A DNA stretch of 64,000 nucleotides from positions 1,429,534-1,493,533 of the forward strand of contig NZ_SOBT01000008.1 of NCBI RefSeq assembly GCF_004364935.1. The letters are read 5' to 3'. The DNA is from Panacagrimonas perspica. GTDB taxonomy: Bacteria > Pseudomonadota > Gammaproteobacteria > Nevskiales > Nevskiaceae. This document shows, one piece after another, positions 7,900-16,251 of the stretch. Within the stretch, counting starts at the first letter, position 1. The number at the start of each line of letters is the position of its first letter. A program made the position numbers and the translations under genes. The notes beneath the pieces were generated by a model. That model was not told where the DNA came from and did not search any database. It saw nothing but the letters and a program-made list of their open reading frames with translations.

Positions 7900-9045
7900 T
7901 CAACCCTTCTTGTGCGGCGTGATCAGATATTTCGTGCCGGTGGCCTGCTTGCCGTACACCGCGATCTCGTCGAGCTGCAGCGCCTCGGCGAGCGTGACCT
8001 GCTTGGTGTAATGGCTGGCGAACGTAGTCTTCAATTCGGATGCGACACGCGCCTTGAGCTGGGCGGTGCCCTCCGGTCCGACTTTCTGCAGGAAGCCGAA
8101 CAGCAGCCAGCCGCCCAGGCTCCAGGTCATGCCGAAGCTGCGGACGAGTTCGGTCGGCGAGCGGTCGAGGCCGCCGTAGATGTAGACCTGCTTGTGCACC
8201 GAGGATCCGTATCGGCTGTACTCGGGCGCACTCCGGTTCACCGCCGCTTCCATGCAGCTCAGGATCTGGCCCGCGAGCTTGCCGCCGCCGATCGCATCGA
8301 AGGCGATCGTCGCTCCGGTTGCGACCAGCGCATCGGTGAGGTCCTTCATGAACGTCGGCGCGCTGGAGTCGCAGATGTATTTCGCGCCGATCTCGCGCAG
8401 CACGGCCGCCTGCTCCGGCTTGCGCACGATGTTCACCAGGGGAACGTTCTCCTGCAGGCAGACGCGATTGAGCATCTGCCCGAGATTGGAGGCGGCCGCG
8501 GTGTGCACGAGCGCCTTGTGACCTTCGCGCCGCATCGTGTCGACCATGCCCAGCACCGTCAGCGGATTCACGAAGGCCGACGCGCCGTCCGACGCGCGCG
8601 TGCCTTCCGGCAGAACCAGGCACTGCGCTGCCTTGATGCCGCGGTGCTGCGCGTACATCGCACCACCGAGCATCGCGACGGTGCGCCCCATCAACGCCTG
8701 CGCGGCTGCCGAGGAACCGGCGGCGACGACGGTGCCGGCGCCTTCGTTGCCGACCGGCATCGACTGGTCGACGCGACCGGCCATGGCCCTGAGCCCCGCG
8801 GGAGGAACGGCGGCCGTCACGATCGGACGGTCCGCAGAACCTGTGGCCTTCGCCGTGGTGAGGTCGGCGGCACCGAACAGCAATCCGAGATCGGAGGGAT
8901 TCAACGGCGAAGCCTCGACCCGCACGATCACTTCGTCGTCGGCGGGCGACGGCAGATCGATCTCGACCAGCGACAACTCGAGTTCACCCGCCGCCTTGAT
9001 CAGCGAACGCAGTTGTAGGGTCTTGCCGGGTACGCCTGCGCTCAT
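7900..9045 (-). CDS. zinc-type/quinone-oxidoreductase-like MDR family dehydrogenase
   Basis: This 381-aa medium-chain dehydrogenase/reductase-like protein has the N-terminal GroES-like fold (VEIDLPSPADDEVIVRVEAS, then MPVGNEGAGTVVAAG, about 100-114) and a Rossmann region around ALVHTAAASNLGQMLNRVC. The usual glycine-rich GxGxxG is altered, and no structural-zinc cysteine cluster is seen, which suits the zinc-free quinone reductase branch that reduces enones or quinones with NAD(P)H. The ATG at 9045 has AGGAACGG upstream; an in-frame extension to 9195 lacks family similarity. It is the first gene of a probable two-gene unit with the SnoaL-like gene and is divergent from the cupin gene. Confidence 0.82.
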   Translation of the reverse strand: MSAGVPGKTLQLRSLIKAAGELELSLVEIDLPSPADDEVIVRVEASPLNPSDLGLLFGAADLTTAKATGSADRPIVTAAVPPAGLRAMAGRVDQSMPVGNEGAGTVVAAGSSAAAQALMGRTVAMLGGAMYAQHRGIKAAQCLVLPEGTRASDGASAFVNPLTVLGMVDTMRREGHKALVHTAAASNLGQMLNRVCLQENVPLVNIVRKPEQAAVLREIGAKYICDSSAPTFMKDLTDALVATGATIAFDAIGGGKLAGQILSCMEAAVNRSAPEYSRYGSSVHKQVYIYGGLDRSPTELVRSFGMTWSLGGWLLFGFLQKVGPEGTAQLKARVASELKTTFASHYTKQVTLAEALQLDEIAVYGKQATGTKYLITPHKKG

Positions 9046-9245
9046 GTCCGTTCCTGTCGTCGATAAAGGGGGATGCCGCGGTCGAGTGTGCCACTCCCTG
9101 CCCCTGCCATCGTTCCCTCGATCGAGGGGCTTCGGATTTCGACGCCCGGATGACCCGGTGGCCGTTGGTATAGTCGAGCCACGACGACGCCGCATGCAGA
9201 GCGCGGCGTTGGGCTCCCGTCGATTCAGCCTCGAGGAGAAGCACG

Positions 9246-9776
9246 ATGCTGCAGAAGATCCGGCGTGTGGTCACCGGCCACGACGCGCAAGGTCGCTCCA
9301 CGATCCTGTTCGACGGCCCCGCGCCCACCGTCAAGGAAATGGATTCGATGCCGGGCCTGGGGCTCACCGACCTGTGGGAAACCAGCGGGGCTCCCGCCGA
9401 CAACACGTCCGCGGAAGATGCTGCGCGGCGTCCGGTGCGACTGACGCCGCCGTCGACCGGCTCGCTGTTCCGCATCGTCGAATTTCCTCCCGATGCGGCG
9501 TGGCGCAGCACCGTGGACGCATCCGCCGCGTTCGATTCGATCGGCGCGGGCACCGCGCGCGATCATCACTCCGACGATCCGCTGCGTCACAAGACCGCGA
9601 CCATCGACTACATCGTCGTGCTCAAGGGCGAGATCCACGCGATCGTCGACACCGGTGAGGTCCTGCTCAAGACCGGCGACGTGCTGATCCAGCGCGGCAC
9701 GATGCACTCGTGGAGCGTGCGCGGAACCGAGTCCTGCCTGATCGCCGTGATCCTGGTCGGCGCCACGCCGGTCTGA
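9246..9776 (+). CDS. cupin-domain protein
   Basis: This 176-aa protein has a C-terminal cupin barrel: IDYIVVLKGEIHAIVDTGE (strands around motif 1) and LKTGDVLIQRGTMHSWSV (motif 2 with its His). An N-terminal part with LWETSGAPADN precedes it. The motif-1 metal ligands appear as DHHSDDPLRH, so a divalent metal may bind, but the set is not canonical. Related proteins are found near aromatic, steroid and fatty-acid catabolic genes and may act as dioxygenases, isomerases or binding proteins. GAGGAG precedes the ATG. It is divergent from the MDR gene and 13 bp before the next open frame, so they are probably co-transcribed. Confidence 0.82.
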   Translation: MLQKIRRVVTGHDAQGRSTILFDGPAPTVKEMDSMPGLGLTDLWETSGAPADNTSAEDAARRPVRLTPPSTGSLFRIVEFPPDAAWRSTVDASAAFDSIGAGTARDHHSDDPLRHKTATIDYIVVLKGEIHAIVDTGEVLLKTGDVLIQRGTMHSWSVRGTESCLIAVILVGATPV

Positions 9777-9789
9777 GCACGTCGCCCCC

Positions 9790-10386
9790 ATGACCGTTCG
9801 CCTCGTCGTGTTCCCGATCCTTGCCGCACTGGCGATTGCGCCCTGCTGGGCCGCCGCACCCGGCGCGGGCTGCGACGCGATTTCCGCGAAGGCAGAAACC
9901 GAGCAGGCGCACATGCGACCGGTCCAGAACCTGCGCGTCGTCGGCAGGGACCGGCTGCATTTCCACAAGGCGCCCGACGCGGCCTGCGCGACCAAGACCT
10001 ATGTCGTCACCGGCGACGCCCTGCTCGGCTACTCGGAATGGAACGGCTGGTATTCGGTCCAGTACACGCATCCGAAGACCGGCGCGGTGCACAGCGGATG
10101 GATTCGTGGCGAGCGCGTCGAAGTGGTCGGCAGCATGGGATTGGTCGGCGACGATGCTGCGGCCAAGTCCGGCCTGCCCGCCGACGTGACGGCCTTCGTC
10201 GAACGCGCCGAAATGTGCGAGCACTTCGCCGGCGAGTTCAACGGCGACCAGTCGGAGCACGACCGCGAGGTCAACGCCACGATGACGAAGCTGCGCTGCG
10301 ATGCCCTCGACGCGGATCGCGCCGGTCTGCGCAAGAAATATCGATCCAGCGAAAGCGTGCGCGATGCACTCGCGGAAGAACCGTAA
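9790..10386 (+). CDS. exported hypothetical protein with SH3-like segment
   Basis: The 198-aa product starts with a signal peptide (MTVRLVVFPILAALAIAPCWA, cleavage likely after AWA/AAA near residue 22), so it is periplasmic. Residues about 50-115 (LHFHKAPDAACATKTYVV..YSEWNGWYSVQYT..SGWIRGERVEVVG) look like a bacterial SH3 beta barrel. The C-terminal part has FVERAEMCEHFAGEFNGDQ, a Cys-x-His-Phe motif that recurs in unrelated small periplasmic proteins. Cysteines at about 30, 72, 145 and 172 could form disulfides. No function is assigned. It follows the cupin gene by 13 bp. Confidence 0.7.
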   Translation: MTVRLVVFPILAALAIAPCWAAAPGAGCDAISAKAETEQAHMRPVQNLRVVGRDRLHFHKAPDAACATKTYVVTGDALLGYSEWNGWYSVQYTHPKTGAVHSGWIRGERVEVVGSMGLVGDDAAAKSGLPADVTAFVERAEMCEHFAGEFNGDQSEHDREVNATMTKLRCDALDADRAGLRKKYRSSESVRDALAEEP

Positions 10387-10457
10387 CGTTGCCGGCGTCG
10401 TTCACCTCGCCTGCCGATTGCATAATCGCGGCTGACACCTCCACCGCGAGACGCACG

Positions 10458-10709
10458 ATGAGCGGGCCCTCTTCCCAGGTCGGTCGTTACTACCGCGTGC
10501 GGCGTTCGTTCGACGCGATGCGCGACAACTTCGTCGAAGGCGAACTGCTGATCTACGAGAGCAGCGCGTACAGCCGTTACGACGGCATCGCGGGCTACTT
10601 CTTCAAGCAGGTCGACCAGGTCGGCAGTCGCTGGTGGGATGTTCCCGACGACCAGCCGGCCGATCTGTGGCTCGAACTGTTCGAGGCCATGGACCCTCCG
10701 CCGGCATAG
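10458..10709 (+). CDS. small hypothetical protein, 83 aa
   Basis: The 83-residue product is acidic and aromatic-rich, with RYYRVRRSFDAMRDNFVEGE, LLIYESSAYSRYDGIAGYFF and a tryptophan-rich end (RWWDVPDDQPADLWLELFE). There is no signal peptide and no membrane helix. The start ATG at 10458 follows a short A/G-rich stretch (GCGAGACGCACG). Codon use matches the neighbours, and the frame is closed cleanly by TAG. The fold resembles short SH3-like or DUF proteins that bind protein surfaces, but this is only a visual impression. Function unknown. Confidence 0.6.
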   Translation: MSGPSSQVGRYYRVRRSFDAMRDNFVEGELLIYESSAYSRYDGIAGYFFKQVDQVGSRWWDVPDDQPADLWLELFEAMDPPPA

Positions 10710-10890
10710 CTCGCACGAAGACGAGCGTCCGTCGCGCCACCGACTCGTGAATTTCGAATTCATCCGGACCGCAACGGGATGTGCCGTTCATACCTAGAGA
10801 GACGCCCTCTATCCCGGCGCGCCGACTTCGCCGTCCTGCTCGCCTAAAATTGTAGGACAACAGCGCGCATTGGAAGGAGCGAACACCATC

Positions 10891-12516
10891 ATGTCAGCGA
10901 GTCAGAAGAGCACGGGCGCCAGAGCCGGAGTCGTGGATGCCGTCGTCATCGGAGCCGGCTTCGCCGGCCTCTACACCGTCTACCGCCTGCGCGAGATGGG
11001 CATTTCCTACCGCGCCTTCGAGCAGGGCGGCGGCGTCGGCGGCACCTGGTACTGGAACCGCTATCCCGGCGCGAGTTCGGATTCCGAGAGCTGGGTCTAT
11101 TCGTTCACGTTCTCCAAGGAGCTCGAACAGGAGTGGACCTGGAGCTGCCGCTTCCCGGAACAGCCGGAGATCCTGCGCTACCTCGAGCATGTGGCCGATC
11201 GCTTCGACCTGAAGTCGCAATTCGACTTCGACACGCGGGTCAGCGGCGCGACCTACGACGAGGCCGGCGCGTGCTGGGTCGTCCAGACCAGCAGCGGCGA
11301 GACGGTGAAGGCGAAGTATCTGATCACCGCGGTGGGCTGCCTGTCCGCGGCGCAGGTTCCGAAGATTCCCGGCCTGGATCAATTCAAGGGCAAGTGGTAC
11401 CACACGGGCCAGTGGCCTCACGAGGGCGTGGACTTCACCGGCAAGACGGTGGGCGTGGTCGGCACCGGCTCGTCCGGCATCCAGTCCATCCCGATCATCG
11501 CCAAGCAGGCCAGGCACCTGACGGTGTTCCAGCGCACGGCCAACTTCAGCGTGCCGGCGCGCAACGCCCCGCTGTCGAAGGATCGTGTCGATCAGCTCAA
11601 GCGCGACATCGGACAGATCCGCGAGACCTGCCGCTGGGCCAATATCGGCCAGCCCTACGATTTCCGTGATGCCGAGGCGCTCAAGGTGCCCGCCGCGGAA
11701 CGCCAGCAGCAGTTCGAGGCCGACTGGCAGAAGGGCGGCTTCGAGTGGATGTTCGGCAGCTACAAGGACCTGCTCGCCGACCGCAATGCCAACGAGCTGG
11801 CCGCCGACTTCGTCCGCGACAAGATCCGCAGCATCGTCAAGAACCCCGACGTCGCGAACAAGCTGATCCCGAAGGGCTACCCGATCGGCACCAAGCGCCT
11901 GCCGCTGGACCAGAACTATTTCGAGACCTACAACCGCGACAACGTGGATCTCGTCGACGTGCGTGCGAATCCGATCGAAGCGATCGTCGCCGACGGCATC
12001 CGCACGAAGGACCAGACCTACAAGCTCGACGCCATCGTCTTCGCCACCGGCTTCGATGCGATGACCGGCCCGCTGACGCGCATCGGCATCCGCGGCCGCG
12101 GCGGCCAGAAGCTCGAGGACAAGTGGTCGCACGGTCCGCAGACGTATCTCGGTGTGGCGACACTCGGCTTTCCCAACATGTTCATGATCACCGGCCCGGG
12201 CAGTCCGTCGGTGCTCGGCAACATGCCGACGTCCATCGAGCAGCACGTCGAGTGGATCTGCGGCTGCATCTCGCACATCCAGAAGCAGGGCGCCTCGACG
12301 ATCGAACCGACGCAGTCGGCCGAAGAGCACTGGGGCCAGCACGTCAAGGAACTCGCGGACGCCACGCTCTTCCCGCAGACCGACTCCTGGTACATGGGCG
12401 CGAACATTCCGGGCAAGCCGCGTGTGTTCCTTCCGTACATCGGCGGCTTCGGGACCTACCGCAAGCTCTGCAACGAGATCGCGGAAAAGGGGTACGAGGG
12501 GTTTTCGATCCGGTAG
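10891..12516 (+). CDS. Baeyer-Villiger-type flavin monooxygenase
   Basis: This 541-aa FAD/NADPH monooxygenase inserts oxygen next to a ketone carbonyl. The FAD Rossmann motif is GAGFAG (21-26), followed by GGTWYWNRYPGA. The BVMO fingerprint FKGKWYHTGQWP is intact (Phe165, Gly167, His171, Trp175, Pro176), and the NADPH motif is VGTGSSG. This is the cyclohexanone/phenylacetone monooxygenase type. The ATG at 10891 has AAGGAG at 10874-10879, 11 bp upstream. A TAAAAT box at about 10844 may be part of its promoter. A second, more divergent paralogue is at 21572-23227. Cyclic ketone, sterol or long-chain ketone substrates are all possible. Confidence 0.92.
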   Translation: MSASQKSTGARAGVVDAVVIGAGFAGLYTVYRLREMGISYRAFEQGGGVGGTWYWNRYPGASSDSESWVYSFTFSKELEQEWTWSCRFPEQPEILRYLEHVADRFDLKSQFDFDTRVSGATYDEAGACWVVQTSSGETVKAKYLITAVGCLSAAQVPKIPGLDQFKGKWYHTGQWPHEGVDFTGKTVGVVGTGSSGIQSIPIIAKQARHLTVFQRTANFSVPARNAPLSKDRVDQLKRDIGQIRETCRWANIGQPYDFRDAEALKVPAAERQQQFEADWQKGGFEWMFGSYKDLLADRNANELAADFVRDKIRSIVKNPDVANKLIPKGYPIGTKRLPLDQNYFETYNRDNVDLVDVRANPIEAIVADGIRTKDQTYKLDAIVFATGFDAMTGPLTRIGIRGRGGQKLEDKWSHGPQTYLGVATLGFPNMFMITGPGSPSVLGNMPTSIEQHVEWICGCISHIQKQGASTIEPTQSAEEHWGQHVKELADATLFPQTDSWYMGANIPGKPRVFLPYIGGFGTYRKLCNEIAEKGYEGFSIR

Positions 12517-12533
12517 CGGCACGCATATCTTGG

Positions 12534-12573
12534 CTCCCTCTCTCCATGCGGCGTCATCGCATGGGAGAGGGAG
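12534..12573. repeat. imperfect hairpin after the BVMO gene
   Basis: The left arm CTCCCTCTCTCCATGCG (12534-12550) pairs with CGCATGGGAGAGGGAG (12558-12573), apart from one extra base. No T-run follows. It may act as an mRNA 3'-end stabiliser or weak terminator; similar CTCCCTCTCC hairpins are common intergenic elements. Confidence 0.6.
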
Positions 12574-12631
12574 ACCAGCAAAGGCGTCGGGGGCATCACA
12601 TCCAGGCCCGTCACGTGCGACAGTGCCTGGC

Positions 12632-13549
12632 ATGAACGCCGCTCTTCCCACGATGCTGCTGGCCGGCCTGTTGACGGCCCTGCCCGCCCTGTCAGCGCCA
12701 CCGCGCGCGAAGCCCGTCTCGATTCCGTTCGATCTCGAGGAAGGCAACATCGTCGTCCAGGTGGAACTGACGCCGGGGCGGCCATTGCCCTTCATCTTCG
12801 ACAGCGGCCTGTCGGATGGAAACATCGTCTCGGCGGATGCGGCGCAGACGCTGCACCTGAAGATCACCGGCGAGGTCAACCTGCACGATGCCAGCGGCAC
12901 GCCCAACGCGGCCAAGCTGACGACGATCCCGAGCGTGCGCGTCGGCGGCGCCGTCTTGCGCGACCAGACCTACGCGATCATCGACATCCCCGACGAGGTC
13001 ACGGAACGTGACGAAGGCGAGGCGCCGATCGCAGGGTTTCTCGGCGCGCCGCTGATGCAGGACGCCGTCGTCTGCGTCGACTACCAGAAGAAGACGATGC
13101 AGCGCTGGAAGCGCGCGGACTTCGACGGCTCGACGCTCACCGCGGTGCCGATGCGGCTGCAGCACGGCCTGCCGGTGATTCGCGTGGGTATCGACGGGCG
13201 TTTCGCGACGCTGGCCGTCGACAGCGGGAACAACGGCGGCGTGCAGCTCTTCCCGTCCTTCGCCGACGAGAGCCTGCTGCGCAGCCGTTATCCGGACATG
13301 AAGATCCGCGAAGGCATGAGCGGCAGCGGCCAGCGCGTCCTGATCGTCAGCGGTGAGGCCGACGTGGTCGAAGTCGCGCCGGGCGTGGCCTTGCACAAGG
13401 TGCCACTGTCGTCGATGGCGCAGTCGTTCGATCCCGAATGGGAGATCGACGGACTCGTCGGCTCCGAATTCCTGTCGAGGCTGGATCCCTGCCTGGATCG
13501 GGACGGACAGCGGCTGCTGTGGGACGCCAGGAAGACCGCCCGCAACTGA
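12632..13549 (+). CDS. retropepsin-like aspartyl protease family protein, exported
   Basis: This 305-aa protein begins with a signal peptide (MNAALPTMLLAGLLTALPALSA), so it is periplasmic or surface-exposed. Two half-repeats follow, each with an aspartyl-protease-like loop: FIFDSGLSDG (Asp57) and LAVDSGNNGG (about 203-212). Each is followed by hydrophobic strands and a GAPLMQD or GSEFLSR flap-like end. Classical pepsin-type sites read DTG or DSG, so both loops are compatible with catalysis, and both domains lie in one chain. Bacterial members of this group are mostly uncharacterised. Located alone between the BVMO and the DUF1272 gene. Confidence 0.75.
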   Translation: MNAALPTMLLAGLLTALPALSAPPRAKPVSIPFDLEEGNIVVQVELTPGRPLPFIFDSGLSDGNIVSADAAQTLHLKITGEVNLHDASGTPNAAKLTTIPSVRVGGAVLRDQTYAIIDIPDEVTERDEGEAPIAGFLGAPLMQDAVVCVDYQKKTMQRWKRADFDGSTLTAVPMRLQHGLPVIRVGIDGRFATLAVDSGNNGGVQLFPSFADESLLRSRYPDMKIREGMSGSGQRVLIVSGEADVVEVAPGVALHKVPLSSMAQSFDPEWEIDGLVGSEFLSRLDPCLDRDGQRLLWDARKTARN

Positions 13550-13697
13550 CGGCGCCGCGCCGACCGGGGCTTCCGGTGCGACGCGTTCCGGGCCAGCCGG
13601 ATGCTGACGCAAGACGAACCCCTCGAACGACGGCGAGCCGGTCGTCGTCGCGACGAGCCGCCTTCACCGCCTCCGCAGGACCTGGCCGTGACCGGTC

Positions 13698-13946
13698 CTA
13701 TGCGGCCTGGGGGCAACCGCCTGCCTTGATCACGCGCTCGGTCGAGGGCGGGTACTGCCCCAGCAGCGCGGCGGGACGCCTCGGCCGCACCAGCAATTCG
13801 CCGCCGCAGTTGGGGCAGCGGCCGCCGAGCACGCCGATCGCGCAATCGGCGCAGAACGTGCACTCGAAGGAACACATCCGCGCGTCGGCCGAGTCCGGCG
13901 GAAGGTCGGCATCGCAGCATTCGCAGTTCGGTCTGAGCTGAAGCAT
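13698..13946 (-). CDS. DUF1272 zinc-ribbon-like protein
   Basis: The 82-residue product is cysteine-rich: MLQLRPNCECCDADLPPDS, then CSFECTFCADCAIGVLGGRCPNCGGEL. The four CxxC-type pairs would bind one or two zinc ions. This is the well-conserved DUF1272 pattern, whose function is unknown. The ATG at 13946 is preferred because AGGAG lies 7 bp upstream and the family begins with MLxLRPNCE. In-frame ATGs at 13964 and further upstream lack a ribosome-binding site. It stands alone between the aspartyl-protease-like gene (convergent) and the acyl-CoA dehydrogenase gene. Confidence 0.85.
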   Translation of the reverse strand: MLQLRPNCECCDADLPPDSADARMCSFECTFCADCAIGVLGGRCPNCGGELLVRPRRPAALLGQYPPSTERVIKAGGCPQAA

Positions 13947-14117
13947 CTCGATCTCCTGGGTCATCGAATCAATCCGTGCCCGTCGCATCGCAGAGCCTTC
14001 CCGCATTCCGTCGCGGCTCCGTTGGCGGGGCGGCCGTGACGATGCGCCCCGGCCCTCGCGGGTTCAACTACCTGCAAGGTCAAGCGCGGCCCGCCCGCCT
14101 TTCACGACACGACGCCC

Positions 14118-15248
14118 TCAGGCCGAGAGGCTGCGCCCGATGATGATCTTCTGGATATCCGACGTGCCCTCGTAGATCTGGCACACGCGCACGTCACGAT
14201 AGATGCGCTCCACCGGAAAGTCCTCGACATAGCCGTAGCCGCCGAACGTCTGGATCGCGGCCGAACACACCGCCTCGGCCGCCTCCGACGCGAACAGCTT
14301 GGCCATGCAGGCCTGGTCGAGGCAGGGCACGCCAGCATCCTTCATGCGCGCGGCCGAGAACACGAGTTGCCGTGCGGCCTCGAGCCGCGTCTTCGCATCG
14401 ACGAGCCGGAAGCTCACGGCCTGGTGCTCGAGCAGGGACTTGCCGAAGGACTTCCGCTCCGCCGCGTAGCGGACCGCGGCATCGAGCGCGGCTTGCGCCA
14501 TGCCCACGCTCTGCGACGCGATGCCGATGCGCCCGATCTCCAGGCTCGACAGCGCGATGCGATAGCCCTCGCCTTCCGCGCCGATCAGGTTCTCGGCGGA
14601 AACCTCGAGGTCGTCGAAGTTCAGCGAGCAGGTGTCGGATGCCTTCTGGCCGAGCTTGTGCTCGATCTTCGAAACGCTGTAGCCCTTCGCATCCGTCGGC
14701 ACCAGGAATGCGGAGATGCCGCGCTTCGGGTTCTGCGGATCGGTGACGGCGAACACGATCACGTACTTGCCGATCTTGCCGCTGGTGATGAACTGCTTGG
14801 AGCCGTTGATGACGTAGCCGCCGGACTTCGCCACCGCCCGCGTGCGCAGAGCGCTGGCATCGGAACCCGCGTGGCTCTCGGTCAGCGCGAAAGCGCCGAT
14901 GAATTCGCCGCGCGCGCCCGGGCGCAGCACCGCGTCCTTCTGTGCAGGCGAGCCGTAGCGTTCGAGGATCGCGCAGAACGGCGCGTTGTGGACGCTCATC
15001 ACCGTCGACACTGCGCCGTCGCCCTCGGCCACCGCCATCAGCGCAGCGGCGTACGACACGTAATCCGCGCCGGCGCCGTCCCAGTCCGGCGACACCGTCA
15101 TCCCGAGCAGGCCCATGCCGGCCAGGCCCTCGAACACTTCGGGTTCGATCGCCTGCGCCTTCTCGCGCGCGGCGGCGCCGGGAGCGAGCACTTCACGCGA
15201 GTAGCGCTGCGCGGTTTCGGAAATGAGTTGCTGGTCTTGGTTGAGCAT
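14118..15248 (-). CDS. acyl-CoA dehydrogenase, canonical short/medium-chain type
   Basis: This 376-aa FAD flavoprotein catalyses the first oxidation of beta-oxidation. It shows the FAD/substrate motif GAFALTESHAGSDASAL, NGSKQFITSG in the middle domain, and the C-terminal QTFGGYGYVEDFPVERIYRDVR followed by IYEGTSDIQKIIIGR. The Glu of EGT (about 360) is the expected catalytic base. The close match to butyryl/short-branched dehydrogenases suggests a short or medium acyl chain. The ATG at 15248 lies 16 bp after the crotonase stop codon, so the two form an operon for successive beta-oxidation steps. Confidence 0.93.
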   Translation of the reverse strand: MLNQDQQLISETAQRYSREVLAPGAAAREKAQAIEPEVFEGLAGMGLLGMTVSPDWDGAGADYVSYAAALMAVAEGDGAVSTVMSVHNAPFCAILERYGSPAQKDAVLRPGARGEFIGAFALTESHAGSDASALRTRAVAKSGGYVINGSKQFITSGKIGKYVIVFAVTDPQNPKRGISAFLVPTDAKGYSVSKIEHKLGQKASDTCSLNFDDLEVSAENLIGAEGEGYRIALSSLEIGRIGIASQSVGMAQAALDAAVRYAAERKSFGKSLLEHQAVSFRLVDAKTRLEAARQLVFSAARMKDAGVPCLDQACMAKLFASEAAEAVCSAAIQTFGGYGYVEDFPVERIYRDVRVCQIYEGTSDIQKIIIGRSLSA

Positions 15249-15264
15249 GGTCCGGTGGGTGTCT

Positions 15265-16053
15265 TCAGCGGCCGCTGAACGTTGCGGGCCGCTTGGCAAG
15301 GAAAGCGCTGGCGCCTTCGCGGAAGTCCTCGGTCTTCGTCGCGGCCTTGAACGCCGCACGCTCGGCTTCGAGCTGGTCGTGCAGATCACGTTCGAACGCA
15401 CGGTCCGCGAGCCGCTTGTACTGGCCGAACGCCCGCGTCGGGCCATTGGCGATCTTGCGCGCGAGCGCCTCGGCGGTGGCCGCGAGTTGGTCCGGCGCGA
15501 CGACCTGGTTCACCAGACCCGCCTGCAAGGCGGCTTCCGCGTCCAGCGTCTCGCTGAGAAACAGGAACTGTGCGGCGCGGCGCATGCCGAGCACGCGAGG
15601 CAGGAAATACGTGCCGCCGAAATCCGGCGCGGCGCCGACGCGGTCGTACGCCATCAGGAAGCGCGTGCCGGTCGCGGCAACGACAAGATCGCAACTGCAC
15701 ATCAGCGAAAGCCCGGCACCGGCGACGGCGCCGTGCACGGCGGCGACCACCGGCGCATCGATGGCGCGCAGCGTCTCGGCCACCGGGTGCAGCGCATCCA
15801 GCAATTCGTCCGCGACATCGGCCGCCTTGTCGAAATCATCGGCGAAGCGCGACAGGTCGCCGCCCGCGACGAACGCGCGGCCCGCGCCGCGCAGGATCAC
15901 GCAGCGTACGCGGGCATCGCCGCGCAGCGGCACGATGGCCGCATTCATCGCCTGCGCGAGCGGCACGTCGATGGCGTTGAGGACTTCGGGCCGGTTCATC
16001 GTGATCGTCACGATGCCGGTGCTGGGTTCGAGTTGGGATTCGACGAGGCTCAT
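15265..16053 (-). CDS. enoyl-CoA hydratase/isomerase (crotonase), PaaG-like
   Basis: This 262-aa crotonase-fold protein has the substrate/oxyanion-hole motifs RGAGRAFVAGGDLSRF and HGAVAGAGLSLMCSCDLV, followed by VGAAPDFGGTYFLPRVLG. The two catalytic glutamates of classical enoyl-CoA hydratase (Glu in GGGCEL and in QPE) are not found: the first position reads Ser and the second region reads LMAYD. This pattern is closer to PaaG/2,3-dehydroadipyl-CoA isomerase-type members, which isomerise rather than hydrate. It precedes the acyl-CoA dehydrogenase in the same operon. Downstream of neither gene is a thiolase seen, so the pathway must be completed elsewhere. Confidence 0.85.
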   Translation of the reverse strand: MSLVESQLEPSTGIVTITMNRPEVLNAIDVPLAQAMNAAIVPLRGDARVRCVILRGAGRAFVAGGDLSRFADDFDKAADVADELLDALHPVAETLRAIDAPVVAAVHGAVAGAGLSLMCSCDLVVAATGTRFLMAYDRVGAAPDFGGTYFLPRVLGMRRAAQFLFLSETLDAEAALQAGLVNQVVAPDQLAATAEALARKIANGPTRAFGQYKRLADRAFERDLHDQLEAERAAFKAATKTEDFREGASAFLAKRPATFSGR

Positions 16054-16123
16054 CTCGAAATTCTACGTTGCCCTGCAAGAGTGAGTGGGTTAGCTCGTGG
16101 CTTTGTCGCGACACTCAGGCGTT

Positions 16124-16220
16124 TTCACCGCAAAGGCGCAAAAGAAAAAGAAAGGACGCAAAGGTTTTACACAGAGCTTTCTCTGCGACCTCTCTTTTTC
16201 TTTTGCGCCTTTGCGGTGAA
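16124..16220. repeat. 27-bp perfect inverted repeat
   Basis: TTCACCGCAAAGGCGCAAAAGAAAAAG (first 20 bases at 16124-16143, whole arm to 16150) is exactly complementary to 16194-16220. The 43-bp centre contains GGACGCAAAGG. It lies between the crotonase promoter region and the reductase stop codon. It resembles the widespread 'CACCGCAAAGGCGC' intergenic palindromes and may be a miniature mobile element. Confidence 0.85.
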
Positions 16221-16251
16221 ATTCTCCGTGCTCGAGACTCGGTAGCGAGGA

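Noticed and set aside
10894-12915. Open frame of 673 codons antisense to the first BVMO
   Set aside because: Shadow; the opposite strand carries all FAD and NADPH motifs.
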